The notes under the pieces: model-generated
What the model was told of the DNA's origin: nothing
The model's input: only the letters and a program-made list of their open reading frames with translations
The model's database searches: none
NCBI GenBank assembly: GCA_013387265.2
Contig: JABFTP020000103.1
Coordinates: 16,572,001 to 16,636,000 of the forward strand
Reading direction: 5' to 3'
From: Cryptolaemus montrouzieri
Lineage: Eukaryota > Arthropoda > Insecta > Coleoptera > Coccinellidae
DNA: 64,000 nt
Made by a program: the position numbers and the translations under genes
Part shown: positions 11,976 to 24,585 of the stretch, piece by piece
Position numbering within the stretch: position 1 is the first letter of the stretch
How the letters are laid out: the number at the start of each line of letters is the position of its first letter

Positions 11976-12746
11976 TACAGGGTGATCTGTCCAGGACAGT
12001 TCGGATGTAGCATTGCTGCTGTTTGTTTATAATAATAATCAGTAATCCTACTAGAGAATTGATTTTTTATAATCTCAAAGATATGCAGAGTTCCTTAATA
12101 TATTTGTGATAAAATTGGCTTTTATCATTCCTTTTTGCATCAATGTCTTTATTGTCCGAAAGCTGTATATCCCATTATAACATTAACATAACCTAAAACA
12201 ATAGTTTTGAGAGGAACTGTCTACTAAAGAAATAAATTAAGTGCTAGTAGGACTTCGATAGCTGCTTGTAGGTAAATGAATACGTCGTTCCCATTATGTA
12301 AAAATGGGTTCCTGAAAATTGTTTTTAAAACCTATATTTACATGATCTGTGTATCAAATAGCAGTTTCACAAAATTGGATATTAAGATCATTTTATTATT
12401 TCAGTATTTGATGTTTTCATGATGATGAATGATGATGTTTCACATCAAAGTTCATACTAAAGAAGTTGATGAAATTCTCCGATTATATTCGATAAACCAA
12501 AGATCATCTCGAATAATATTCTTGAAATCTGAAGCATTTTAATTGGCTTGTTACTTGATCGAGAAAATCTCGTAATGTAGGAATGAGAATTTCATTGTAA
12601 TCATTATGATTCAAGTTTCCTTCGATGAAAACTGGTCCTATCAAGTTATTTGAATAAAAGGCTCGAAACTTTCAAAGGATTCACAAATCACTTATGGAAA
12701 GATGTGAAGCATGTATTAGAGAATTTATCAAATAATTATATTTCCT

Positions 12747-12748
<2 letters not shown>

Positions 12749-12840
<92 letters not shown>
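12749..12840. repeat. (TA)46 microsatellite
   Basis: Uninterrupted TA dinucleotides over 92 bases. The long Ile-Tyr frame across it is an artefact of the repeat. Confidence 0.97.
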
Positions 12841-12841
<1 letters not shown>

Positions 12842-12891
12842 TTTTGAAAAAGAGGATTTACAAAACTTAATTATATATTTATACATATATA

Positions 12892-12915
12892 CATTTATTG
12901 TATTTACAATAAATG
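12892..12915. repeat. 11-bp hairpin
   Basis: CATTTATTGTA at 12892-12902 is followed by TT and its exact reverse complement at 12905-12915. It is AT-rich, and its role is unknown. Confidence 0.6.
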
Positions 12916-13061
12916 CTTATATCTATACTTTTGGTGTGTGTCAGAAAACACACAATATGAGCTCAGGAAAATGTAACAGGGGAACCATACCATCTTGCGT
13001 ATGATTCAATAAACGAGTGAAAAAACCTGAGGAAAAAACTCGTTTCCCTGTCGCTATTGCA

Positions 13062-13478
13062 CTAGCAATAGCTTGTCTGTTTATGTTGTGTTAGTGTCGT
13101 CTGTACATCAAGAGTACCAAAGATTTTTGTGCTTAGCAGCTTCATTCTCAAAACTCCTTGATTTCCAGAGAAAGAAAAGGGTAAAATGAAGGGGTTTGGG
13201 ACAGGAATCTGTAACAAAGGAAAACGAAAAACAGAAGAAAAACATTTCAACAATCATACTTGAGTCTTATATCTCTTAACATTTTTGAGTTCAAGAAAAG
13301 ATTTCACATAGCAAGCAAGGCCATAAAAAGGACTAAGTAGATAATCAAAAAGTACATAACCTGTGATATTTCCTCTTTCGCGGAGATGTTCTTCCGTCGC
13401 AGTGTGATTCTCCTGAATCATAATCACTTCCTTGGTCTCGCTTACCAATTTTGAAGTATAATTGCAAAATCCCTTCAA
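13062..13478 (-). other. unassigned minus-strand frame, weak exon candidate
   Basis: A 74-codon frame (13254-13478) reads through KEVIMIQENHTATEEHLRER and then becomes hydrophobic. A second frame (13062-13253) follows directly after one stop. No family is recognised. Compared with the surrounding DNA, the first half looks more protein-like (acidic and polar residues). It could be an exon, a noncoding transcript or chance. I cannot decide between them. Confidence 0.2.
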
Positions 13479-13499
13479 TATTCAAACTCAACAAAACAA

Positions 13500-14489
13500 T
13501 TTCCTCTCTGTTTGACCGAGAGAGCCTCGATGGCTAGGTTCGGTCTTCTAAGTGATGCCGATTATGATCTATAAATGTTCGAGAATCATTATGAACCCAA
13601 TAATTTGGGTTGACATCTCTCATATATTATTTCTTCGTGGTTCTTGTTTAATTTGAAGAAAAATTTGTGAAAAAAAAATCAAACGAGCACAACGCGATGT
13701 TAGCACATAAGCTTGATATAAGCAGATATGTATCTCAGTGATATCTATCAACATTATATCAGATGTTTCTTTAAAAACTTGACAACCGATTTTAATGAAA
13801 CAAAATCCAAATTGCATCTTGATTGATAATATATCAACCTGAAACCTTTTCACTGGACTGTTATTTCCGAAAATATCGGATGTTAATCTCCACTTGGTCT
13901 TCAAAAATGGAAACCTCCTGTTTTCAGTTTTTCTGATACTATTCATTTAATGTCAAGTACCTTCTGCGAAAAAAGTTTGATTTAAAACGTATTTTCAGAA
14001 AAATTAAATTATCGAAAATTCCGAAAGAAAACTCTCAATTTTGGTCAAAACGCGAAAGCAGGTCAATTTTCGTTTTCATACAGTTGATAACGGCATTTTA
14101 TTTTAGTTTGCAATGAAAACTACGAATACTGCACATCAACAGCATTTTTGTGTTACTCAATTTTAATTTCTCATGAGGATTTCAATTCTGTGACCGAAAA
14201 TGACAATAGTCAAAAATGGTTTTCACACACCTCACATCCTTGAATGAATAATTTGGCTGGAGTGGTACGGCATTAGAGACGCAATCTGAATGTTTAGATT
14301 ACTATAAATAGATTTTGGTTCTTCTGAAGATGTAGTGTGAATCACGGAAAATGGATTTAAACAATGATTGTTTGTTTATGAATAAAACAAGTCTTGGTGT
14401 TTTGCTGTTTATGGATACATTTTAAATTTGTGAAAGGTACAAACCTCTCAATATTAGTGTACAGAATAATTGCAATATGTAAGAACTAC
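13500..14489. other. unassigned sequence
   Basis: No recognised element. A 108-codon minus-strand frame (13620-13946) has no motif or start context to support it. Confidence 0.3.
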
Positions 14490-14830
14490 TAGCTGATGGT
14501 TGTTTGCTAGTCAGTTCAATATTCGCAATAAATGTTCGAGGTGTTGGCCACCAACTTTCATACACGAGTACAGATTAAGCTCAAAACGCTGCCTCATCTC
14601 AGGAGTAATGCGACTGCATTCAATTTCAATTCATTGACATAATAATCATCCGAATTTACTGGATCAACTCTATAAATCTAACTTTTCAAGTGGTACCAAT
14701 AAAAGATCTAATGGCGATAGATCCGGACAGCGTGGAGGCCAATCGGTAGGTCCTCTTTTATTGATCCAAGGAGAAGAAATTTTCTTGTTGAATATTCTGA
14801 TAAGAAGAATGGTTCGATTAGATAATTTCC
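14490..14830 (-). pseudogene. Tc1/mariner-type transposase, C-terminal relic
   Basis: The minus strand from about 14760 gives TDWPPRCPDLSPLDLLL, the third catalytic block with the form PPRSPDLxPLDFFLW. It then gives RITPEMRQRFELNLYSCMKV and GGQHLEHLL, the standard C-terminus of this insect family. The N-terminal and central parts are absent. It lies just downstream of a longer relic of a related transposase (14990-16130) and may be a separate insertion, because that relic has its own copy of the third block. Confidence 0.75.
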
Positions 14831-14989
14831 ATGAATAAGAATATTGTGAGAAACCTCGAGCCGTATTTGAACAAACAAATTTTGAGACTGTGCTGGAAAT
14901 ATGCCACTATCTAATGATAGGTTGAGCGAATCGCACAGGAGAGCAAAAATAAAAGTTCATTTCTTGAACACTGTAGATTATATTCCATC

Positions 14990-16130
14990 ACATCCTGTGG
15001 ATAATAATAGTTTCAAATTACTTATATCTTCAAGAAGTGTTGGCTGTTGCCAAATTTCAAAAATGTGTCATTCCCAATTTTGTTTGATGCAATTACATCT
15101 CTACTATATTTCTCCGATAAAATATCTGCAAACATTTGACACGAGGGTAGTGTAAAGTAGAGACAAATTATCCTACAGGTAGAAATCTAAGGGTTTCAAG
15201 TCTAGGCAATGTGCTGGTCGAAATTGAGGTCCACCTCAACCATTCCAACGATTTTCATATTCTTGAGTTACGAAGTCACGAGCGAGCGATTAAAATTAGC
15301 AGGTGCGCCATCGTATATAAACCACATCGTTTGTCTTATTGCCAAAGGAACATCTTCCAAAAACTTTGGAAGCATGTGTCCCAAAAAGTGGCGGTACACC
15401 CATCCCATAAATCTCACGGGTAGGAAAACTGGTCCATTTAGGCAGTCACCCACAATGCCGATCCAAACGTTCAACGAGAACTGACGTTGAAATTGATCTT
15501 CATATATATTTGATGTGGATTTTCTTCACACCACATATGATTATTATGAAAATTTATTATGGAATTTCATGAAAAAAGTTGCTTCATCAGTGAATAGGAT
15601 TAGCATAAGAAAATGAGGAATTCGAATCAGCTTACGCAAAAGTCATTAATAATTCGCAAATGCGGGTAGGAAAATCGGTAAGTAGAAGTGCTTGTATAAG
15701 TTGGAGGTATAATGGATACAACATATCCTCATGAATTTGCCAAACAGTTCCCATACAGACACCTAAAGCGTCAGCAATCTTTAGAGTGAAGATACTAGGA
15801 TCATCTTGAATTATTGCAAGAACCTCATTTTCCAGCTCTACCGTTCCTACTTCCCTTGTCCTTCCTACTCATTCATATCTTCTTAAAGTGTTTCTTTCAT
15901 ATAGGCGTCGATGAATGCTTTCAAAAGTTTTTCTATCGGGAGTAATATGGTTTGCAAATCTTTCAATGTAAACCGTCGAGCTTCTAATGCATTTGCGTCA
16001 GCACATCCATACATGAAGTGAATTTCCATTTGAAATCGACACATTTTGTAGTCACTGAAAATAGCTCGTATTCTCGTATTTTGATGAAGCAGCCTAAGTC
16101 TTCACCAGAATGTGATAGAATTTTTTTGTT
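14990..16130 (-). pseudogene. Tc1/mariner-type transposase relic
   Basis: On the minus strand, near 15860-15700, a helix-turn-helix region reads VELENEVLAIIQDDPSIFT and KIADALGVCMGTVWQIHEDM. Near 15474 the catalytic core reads MNVWIGIVGDCLNGPVFLPV, FMGWVYRHFLGHMLPKFLED and MWFIYDGAPANFNRSL, where YDGAPA holds the second catalytic Asp. Near 15240 a frameshifted GGPQFRPAHCLDLKPLDFYL holds the third. The first Asp block is too decayed to read. The same family occurs on the plus strand at 30.7 and 54.5 kb. It is clearly a pseudogene. Confidence 0.85.
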
Positions 16131-16139
16131 GCTAATGAA

Positions 16140-16180
16140 GTATTCAGTATTCTGTAATTCAGTATTCAGTATTTATTGGT
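16140..16180. repeat. short tandem repeat, TATTCAG unit
   Basis: Several near copies of ATTCAGTATT occur in about 40 bases at the edge of a transposon relic. Confidence 0.5.
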
Positions 16181-16509
16181 ACTAATATACAAACGTATTT
16201 ACACACGTCATATCACAGAAAAATATCACTAAAAATTACAAACGACCCTGATAACCCTTCAAGAGCAAACACAGCGAATAAAATTTAGGTTGACAATTCT
16301 GAAAAAGTTCAGTTTAAAATAATCATCAGTCCTATACAAACATTCTATAATTCAAAATGACTTGATTTTATTTTAAAATGATGCCATAGAAAGTCTACGC
16401 ATACAAACAGGTAAAACATTATATAATTTGTAATCTAACCTAACCTCTTTAACATATAAAACGGGATTCTTACATTATATTTGCCTCTGGTACTATACGA
16501 ATGAAACTG

Positions 16510-17345
16510 CCTATTTAAAAATATTCATATTTGGTTTTTATGAGCATAGAGTAGACACTCAAGTACAAACAAACTAGGAGAGTCAGTATATTCAGTTCCC
16601 TGAAAGAATTTTTACAACAATCTCTATAGCCCACTCCGCCAACAATTCTCACCGCTTGTCGTTGTATTCGGAAAACCCGATCAAACCCACTGCAATTTCC
16701 CCACACCAGGATACTGTATCTCAAATGTGTCTCAATAAGGGCAAAAAAGGCAGTTCTCAGAACCCTCCTAGACAAAGAGCATGCCAAATCTCGCAAGAGA
16801 AATGCATTCTTGCAAATTTTTTCAGCAAGCACATCATAGTGAGACGCGAATCCGAATGAACACCCAAAAACAAGAACACTTTCAGCTACAAGAGCTCTAA
16901 CACCAAACACAGTTCTCTCAGTCTTGTTGCTGTTCATGCTCAATAAATTATCCGAAAATCATTCCAAGGCCCTCGGCTCCGTGTGCGTAAAATTTTCTTC
17001 AGCTTCCACCAAACTATCAATAGGTACAGATACAGTAGAGTCATCAGCAAACAGAAGGTATAGTCAGCCGCTCAGGTAATCCGGAAAATCATTCATAAAG
17101 ATGAGAAATAATAAAAGACCTATCGCAGAACCCTGTGGTACTCCAACTTCAACTCTCTCCCTGAAGAGAGTTGCCCAGGAGGCAACTCTTTCTTAAATAG
17201 TTGATCCGAAGGGAAATTCTGAGGTCTAATATTATCAATGACCTGATTAGGTACATTGATGAAGTGTTCACTGAACTCATCTGCTGAGATGAGACAATCG
17301 GCTTTGTAATTGATCGTCTTTTTTGAGTTAATGAGTTTCACATAG
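16510..17345 (-). pseudogene. non-LTR retrotransposon reverse-transcriptase relic
   Basis: On the minus strand, 17341-17120 reads a linker block (SADEFSEHFINVPNQ). VGVPQGSAIGLLLFLIFMND and LLFADDSTVSVPID follow at about 17145-17025; these are reverse-transcriptase palm motifs, with both Asp of FADD kept. The large N-terminal half of the polymerase between the linker and VPQGS is deleted. A 142-codon frame (16515-16943) then carries the thumb and connection region: LLRDLACSLSRRVLRTAFFA, LRYSILVWGNCSGFDRVFRI and RQAVRIVGGVGYRDC. Such enzymes copy the element's RNA into the genome. The relic is 5'-truncated and internally deleted, and stops interrupt the palm. Confidence 0.88.
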
Positions 17346-18890
17346 CTTTTTGACGATTGGAGGAACCTAGTATCAAGTTATCATTAGCCTTAGTTTCTGC
17401 TGTTTTAATTGCTAATCTATATTTGAGCTAAGCAGTTACGTATATACTTGAGCTCATCATCTATGCTAAAAGATGAATAGAAATCGATCTGCTTTTGCGT
17501 TTTGACCAGAAACTGATAATTTTGCAGTTATTCAGTCTGTTAAGTTTTACTTGCCGCACCCTATATATGATATTAAAGTGTTTACTGGAGAGTTAATATG
17601 ATTTCCTGCAGGACTTCTTTCATATTCTAAATTTATTGTCACCACTTTGCATGAAATTTATGAGCTTTTCCATTCTTCAGAATCGAACTTATGCAATTCA
17701 TAATTCGAAATATCAAAGCAGTTATTATCCAAATACAAAGACGACAATATATTAATGATCTCGGTAAATCAACGCCCTACGCAGTCGCGCACTCGAAGAA
17801 TTGACCTGAAGAACTCTTCCCAGTTAATTCAAACATTACTATAATGAAGTGGAATTGTGTGGACGAGAGATTAATCATAAATTCGAAAGATTTATAACTC
17901 CAGACACTTGTCATTCCCGTTCAATTCAAAAGGTATTAAAGGCGCATTGACTACCTAATAATATGTACGTTTACAATTGCTCTGTTATTATGGTAATACT
18001 AAGTACAATGCAGTCTAGTCGACGCAACTACAATAAGATGAATTTAATTATTATCGACTATGCTTTGGAAGCGTTATGAAGAGATGCCTGTTTATTATAA
18101 CGATGCAATAAAGTGTTTCAATATCTCTATGAATTATTTAGTGAATGTGTGTTTTTCAGATTGGTGAATAGATAGATCGGTAAGTGAGGAAACTACACCC
18201 ACTCGTTTACTGTCGTTCGCTGTCGTAATCATAAGTACGTTTTTGTTGTATTACTGTCAACTGCCTTTTCACAACTACGATGAGTTGTTAAGATGGTTGA
18301 GAAAGATTATTATTAAATTATAACTATAAATACATATAATTTCGAAATTCATGACGTGCTTTTTATTGTATTTATTGTTGCATCTCTCGATCTTTATATC
18401 AGCGTTTTCATCAGCAACAAGTGTGACGAAATGATAATTCTGATAGCCAAGCAATTTTAAAACTGAATAAGTTTTTAATAGTTGAATGGATTATGCAAAT
18501 CAAATTTATATGAATAGGGTGTTCCGGAATTTCTGTGTGCTACACTACTCCAATAAAATCTCGTTTCTTTTACATTCAGCCGATTTACTTGAGAAAACAC
18601 ATTTGAAGTATTTCTGCCTTTGACCCTTATGAGCATCTTTTCATTCTTTTTATTCTCATCCCTTGGAAGGAGGTGATGATTGTCATGCCTCAGCTGGGGC
18701 CTTTCAAAATGATTTAATCAATGGTTCACTTGCTTTTAAAAAAGGCCAAATTGAAAGTTATCGACGATATATTCGACGGAAGCGAGTTGAATAGCAAACT
18801 ACACCTGTAAACAGAAGAAATTTTCTATAGAGAGAGAGGTACATTTTGCTACTAGACCGTTCGCTAATGAGAGTTTTCCTTGAGCGTAGT
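17346..18890. other. unassigned 1.5-kb stretch
   Basis: No recognised gene or element. Near 18525 an AGGGTGTTCCGGAATTTC motif resembles the ends of many insect DNA repeats, but no partner end was found. Confidence 0.3.
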
Positions 18891-18899
18891 TGTTCTTTG

Positions 18900-19548
18900 G
18901 AATTGGATTTTTTCCTTTCAATTCTTCAGAGAATTAACCATGAAAGTATCTATAAACAAGAGAAAGATCAGCAACCTGCCGCCCTTTAGCGAGAGGTTGG
19001 GGACCTGCGGGTAGTCAATTAGGCGTATTACTCTCTTTTAGACACTTTCCAATAGATGTTATGTATGATTGAGCGTGGAGCTCCACACATGGGTATTCCA
19101 GATCAGGTTGCACATGTGCTTTGTATGAAAGGATCAGCTGTGATGGCGTGAAGTACTGCTTAGCACTGAAAATAATACTGAAGCAGATTTGGCAATAGCG
19201 GACACATGTCATGTTCGTTTCTTAGGGAATTCGTTGTTCCTGTATGATTAGAGGAGGTTTCCCAGCAGTGGAGAACGTTGTTGATTGCGTCTTGTTCGCG
19301 TTAAAATTGACCAAGTTCTAGCGGCCTTACTGTGATTTCTTTCCCGAGTTCAGTTACATGCTCTGTTGGTATCTTTATCGGTGTGACTCTTCAGCAATTA
19401 TACGACGATGAGAGAATGGGGACACTAGGATACAGTCATGGGCAAACCCAAATATTTTGTTTCTGTTGAAGTGGTTATAAGTGAGTGATTATAAATCTGC
19501 AACAAAAAAAGTTGACCAGAGTATGGAGCCTGGGGTTCTCCTGCATTC
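18900..19548 (-). pseudogene. 5'-truncated LINE (family C, copy 1): reverse transcriptase C-terminal part
   Basis: The minus strand reads QVNAGEPQAPYSGQLFLLQI (a decayed VPQGS block) near 19545, then a FAHD remnant of the YADD box. LVNFNANKT follows near 19310, KQYFTPSQLILSYKAHVQPD near 19140, and RQVADLSLVYRYFHG near 18985-18940. These are the ordered C-terminal landmarks of a jockey- or R1-like LINE. The same landmarks occur at 46.7-47.7 kb. The 5' end abuts a BED-type zinc-finger piece at about 19548, so the LINE probably inserted there, 5'-truncated. Confidence 0.82.
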
Positions 19549-19695
19549 ACCTGAGAAGACGTACTCTTTACACCATCATGAGAGGCGTGTTTGGTTGACA
19601 AATGTCTCAGAAGACGATTAGGCCTCATCGCGTCATTGCTTAATACTTCATAGCAAATAACGCAACGGAAGGTGATCAACAATATCTTTAAGCAA
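19549..19695 (-). pseudogene. BED-type zinc-finger piece of a hAT-like transposase (ZBED5-like)
   Basis: In minus-strand frame 19425-19727 the first half reads FRCVICYEVLSNDAMRPNRL followed by RHLSTKHASH. The C-x2-C...H-x4-H spacing and the surrounding words match the BED finger of ZBED5-type proteins derived from hAT transposons. Such fingers bind DNA at the transposon ends. Downstream the frame runs into LINE sequence, so the rest of the hAT protein is gone. No hAT ends were found. Confidence 0.75.
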
Positions 19696-19869
19696 GGAAA
19701 CAAACCCATGTTGAATATAATCGTCAATATACTTGCGTTTCTTTGCCGTGTTTATCTTATCTGATGCGGCTTTACACAGAACTCACATAACACAGAAACA
19801 ATTACTCCAGTTCAAATGTCGCAACAATTTTAAAAAACCCACAAAACAGCAAACACGCTGATTGATATT

Positions 19870-20480
19870 TCACGGAAAGCACTGTGCCAGATCGGATGAG
19901 TTACAACTCAAGCACTGAACGAACTGTAAGGTTATTGACATTTGACTGAAGATGCGGTAGTGGTTGGTGGTAGAAGGGGTGCTGGGACACTCGCACTCAT
20001 ACCAAGGCCGAACGAAGGTATCGGTACACGCGGCCGGTTTTGAGAACCTTTTACTCTTATGTGCTTTGCTGTTTTGAAAACTAGAGCTTTCTTCGATAAA
20101 GCTCACAACTTTATTCAAACTTTACAAGAACAATGAAGATTTAACGAAATTATTTTTGTATTTTTTTATTTATTTCATTTGGGTGTCACGCCAATTCTTC
20201 ATATACCTCTTCAAGACTAAGATAGGTCATTGCAAGTTGACCTCTGGATACTGGGGCTTTAAGCAATGATGTTGTATTCTTTCGTAAGATTGGCGAAGAC
20301 TTTTCAGTAATGAGGTTCTTTTGCATCCTGGAGTCCTTATATCATGGATTTTTGCTGTTCAGTAATGTGCTGAAGATAATATTCCTTTTCTGTTTCTCAT
20401 ATGCGCTTGTTTTCCATATGTATTTGTTCGTTGTCTGTAAGTGACGGAATTGGATTTAATTTTCCAAATTGTTTCCTGCA
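19870..20480 (-). other. unrecognised, possibly decayed coding sequence
   Basis: An 82-codon frame (19870-20118) has no known motif. Next to it, minus-strand pieces near 20430-20200 (KEYYLQHITEQQKSMI, then LLKAPVSRGQLAMTYLSLEE in another frame) look protein-like across stops. This may be an old unrecognised gene or element. Confidence 0.25.
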
Positions 20481-22210
20481 AATTAGTCGTAAGTTCGGGT
20501 ACTCTCCGTTAAACTTTTTTCGAGTTTGACTTATTATTTGTTAACATTGACTATGAATAATGAATAGATTTATAATATCCTCGTTTGAGTATTTATTTGT
20601 TATTTTATTTAACAAAAACACCTATACAAAAAGTTACTGTTATTGCTATTTTTACTCATTTTAAGCCTCAACTGAGGTCCAAATTCATAGATCATCATAC
20701 ATAGATCATTGTGGAACATAAAAACTGACATCGGATTTGAATTCAGTCTTTTTATATGTTCCACAGTCTAATGATTAAATTTTCCGAAGGAATGGCTGGT
20801 TTTGTGGAAAATCACAAATAAAATAAAAACTAATCAACACTTATTGAAAATACGGTTCTTATGAAGTGAAAAGATAGGAACACGTTTTTTTGACAATTTA
20901 GTTTGATCAAGTTTACAAGTGATTTTTGTGCATCCTGTCTATAAAATGGCATCGGAAAGTACATTGCCGTAAAAAAACACTTTTTCGTTTAATTGAAAAG
21001 AAGTTATAACTTTACTCTAATATAAGTCGGTTCTTTTGTGCTAAGAAGATGAATCTTTAATTCCAAAAATTTTGAAAGTAAAAATCATATCTCAATGATG
21101 GTTGATATAAAATATGACAAATCTTTAATGAAAATGAAATTAAATAGTACACCCTGCCTATTGAAATAGCAAAGTTGTAGTCGATGTCTAGTATGGTCGA
21201 AGTGGTGAAAAAAAAATGAAAATCATAGTTTACTTTCCATTTTCTCTAATTCTGAGATTAGAAATTCATCGATAAACGTTTTCCTTAGGAATTTCTGAAA
21301 GGCTCTTTAGCACGGAATCCCGTATTTACTGTGAAAAGATTTTTATAATAAATATATAACTTGACTATGCGCAGTTATGAGCAAAATGAAAAAGTTGCTA
21401 CTTTTTCATTCTCTCCAATTCATGTTTTTTCTAATTCTTTTTAAATTCAATGTAGTTAAAATAACTCTATTGATAAATAAATGACTCGTTTAATTTGTTT
21501 CAGGTGAGTCAACTTTCCGGAATGAAGCAAGGGTCATATGAAAGGCTCGTGAGTACGACAATATTTCATTCTTTATAGTTCAAGCGATTCTTTACGCTGT
21601 CACGTGAACAATATCGAGTGAATTACAATATTAGATTTTATATTTGACAGGAAGAATGTGAGTAAATTATTGAACGAAAGCGATGAAATCAAGTAGTAGT
21701 TAAAAAGTTTTGGGTTTTGATATGTCAGATATTGAAAAAGTCATCAAAACTATTAATAAATATTTTCGAGTTTCATGTTTTTATTATACACGATGCTCAT
21801 TGGTTAATTTTTTTATTAAAGTTTCTTCACAAGGTGTTGAAAATTCGATATTTTTTCCTATAGCTCTTACAACTTTCGGCATAGTTACCTAAAATTTTGG
21901 AATAAGGTTACAGAATATGCTCATGTCAAACTGTCAACAAAATCTAAAGAATATTATTTCAGGAGTATGGCCCCATTTCCTCCCCCTGAAATTTTATGCG
22001 ATGCAGTGGTGCATCGTTCCCCATTTTATTCATTTACGTCCGCTTATACTTTTTTCGGTATAGTATATTATAGTTAGCATAGCTTTTTAATGGTTAAGTG
22101 TTAATTGATAATTGGTGAAAATGATATTGAGTCAGTCGTTACTACATGATATTTGATCATCATACGGTGATTGTGGTTTACTTTGAAAAGAATATCACAA
22201 AAATAGATGC
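20481..22210. other. unassigned 1.7-kb stretch
   Basis: AT-rich, with no open frame above 60 codons and no recognised element. Related pyrimidine-rich passages at 21225-21310 and 21400-21560 may be an old tandem duplication. Confidence 0.3.
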
Positions 22211-22214
22211 AAAT

Positions 22215-23030
22215 ACACTCCCCACAAAAATTGTCGCATCACCCAACTTTTACGACAATACTATATAAACTTTTAGGTTGGTCATTCAAGAGTCGCTCGG
22301 TAACTTTCAGAAGTGTAAAATAAGAAGATATCATTCAAAATTGAGTGTTTCCTCCCCTAATTACTGCCCGTATACGTCTCGGAAGCCCCTCACAAATTTT
22401 GGATGTACTCTTGAGTCACTGAGTTCCAAATTTCAAGAAGCAGATTTTCTAGTTGTTCGAGTGTTCTACAAGGCATTCTACGTTGCTGAATTTGACACCC
22501 CATGTTGTCCCAAACATGTTCTATGTGATTCACTTCGGGACTTCTGGCTGGCTATCTTAAGATATCTATTTCGGCATTTTGCAGAAATTCTGTAACTACT
22601 CTTGCTCCATGAGGCCGAGCATTATCATGCATATAAATGAAGTTTTCGCCAATCAATGTATCTGTTTGAATTGCATGTTCCCTCGCAAACTGAAGTCTTA
22701 CAACTCGATGCTCTCTGGTGAGACGCGGGCCGGTAGAAGCCACCCTTGGTCTGATATCGTCTTCTCTGAGCATGTTCCTAGCAGTTTGCAATGAATTATT
22801 TCTGGAAAGTGCAAGTTCATTTAGTAGCATTCTAGCCGTACAGTAACGAACTCTTAGTGCAGTTAAACGAAGCCAACGATCATCAACTGGTGTTGTTATC
22901 CGATTTCTTCTCTGTCCGGCCCTTCTTCCATATTCCCCTGTTTTGTGGTACCAATTAATTGCTCTTGAAGTAGTAATATACCACATTACTCGGTTGCTAA
23001 GAATTGATCTATCAAAATGAAGTTTCAAAA
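22215..23030 (-). pseudogene. Tc1-like transposase with deletion of the first catalytic block
   Basis: A 158-codon minus-strand frame (22552-23028) carries two helix-turn-helix regions. One includes RAINWYHKTGEYGRRAGQRR and the other runs through WLRLTALRVRYCTARMLLN. A GPRLTREHRVVRLQFAREHA motif follows. It then jumps straight to LIGENFIYMHDNARPHGARV, the second catalytic Asp. The about 80 residues that should lie between, including the first Asp (FSDESR type), are deleted. After a stop, PARSPEVNHIEHVWDNMG keeps the third catalytic Glu, and LPRRIRAVI closes the protein. The 3' end probably reaches CACTCCCCACAAAAATTG at about 22214. The other terminal repeat was not found. It is a non-autonomous relic with an unusually long open frame. 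Confidence 0.88.
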
Positions 23031-24585
23031 TGTCGCACTTAGGAACGTACTTAAAAGAATGCTATTTACGGGGGCGTCTCTCCAAATAATTTGGTAGTTC
23101 ACGTGGTATGCAGGACAATTAAATAAGAGAAGTAGTATGTTTCGTTCAAAACATTTCTGTAATATTAAGTGGTTTCTACAGAATCGTAGTGGAAATACTT
23201 CGAAGCGCCCTTTGCCGTCACATTTCAGGCAGTGGGTAATTAAAAATATAATTATTAACGAAATTCTCCATTCTTGAAGGAATTTCTCATTGAAAATCAT
23301 TTCAATAAATTCTAATTAAGATTGGAGATTGGCTCGGTATTGGATAGGTTCCTGAATTTTTCAAGAGCGGCTGTTCTTTGAATACTCCGAATATCCCTGG
23401 AATGTTCAGCTGATTTCGTTCGAAGTGTCTTTGACTGAGTTATATCGGAAAGTTATTCGGACAATCCAATAAATATATCGCATATTAATAAAGCGGTGGT
23501 CACGTTTACGGTTACTCTCCTCGGATGAGAAACTACAATTGCTGATCAATTCCGATGGAATAAAAAACGAATTGCATATTGAATGATATTCTTGCATCCT
23601 GAACATATTCGTAGTTGTCTTATAGAAATACCGAAAGTAGACCTTCACCATACTTACTAGTTCTTGAACTGGACAGAAACAACACAAAACGCTAACATTA
23701 ATGAACGGTTAGGTAACTAACCAGTCTTTATTTTCATTGATTAATAATGATATTCATCTGAAATCTATGAATATTATTCTGTGATTTTCGAAGTTCTTAT
23801 GCCACACAATTTAACACAGTCTTTTGTTTTGTTTTCAGATGTTTTTCATCCAAAATACTCGAACTGATATGATGATCGAAAAGCTTTCTAAGGCTGAAAT
23901 TTCTTTTCTCCAGAACACATAGCGTTTTGAGTGATATTATTCTCATATGAGATACTTTATATCGAATGAGTAAACAAAATCTTGAAACTATGGGGGTACT
24001 CTTAGAAAAGTCCTAGCGAAGGTCAACTTTCTAGAAGTGACAGAATCACGAGATGTTTTAGGTTTTTTGAATACCATTTGAGATATAATTCGATTTATGT
24101 TTCATTGAAAACGATCAATTATGGTAGAAGCTATTGATTATTGATTTTTGCGCGGAACACCCGATATAATACATCTGGATAAAGATCTCAACAAATTCAC
24201 TGTACACTAAATAAAAAAAATACTTAAGGACGTGTCATATGGCCAGCGCTATTCTTCAACATTGATTTGATTGATATCACAGATTTCAAAGATATCAACT
24301 ATGTACTTAGGATTAATTTTGAACGATTCACCAAAATAAGGTCCGGTTATATACGAAGGATGCCTTTATGCAACCCAAATACTGAGTTAAGATTGGTTTC
24401 AAACGTTGATAGCTGATTTATTGTTAACTTTTTGTTAAGTGTAATTTAACATAGATTTGACAAATTGTCGGAATTTACAATGAACCTGAAATGAACTGAT
24501 CTCCCAATTATCGAATCTAGTATTGTTCTCCTGAATATTTTTGGTCCGTTCGTTGTTCCCATAAACGAAGTTGAAAACTCAATAT
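23031..24585. other. unassigned stretch with a dispersed repeat
   Basis: No gene recognised. The segment 24060-24170 (CATTTGAGATATAATTCG...CGATCAATTATGG) resembles 29960-30030, so it is probably part of an unnamed interspersed repeat. A GCGGAACACCCGATATAATA motif lies at about 24152. Confidence 0.35.
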
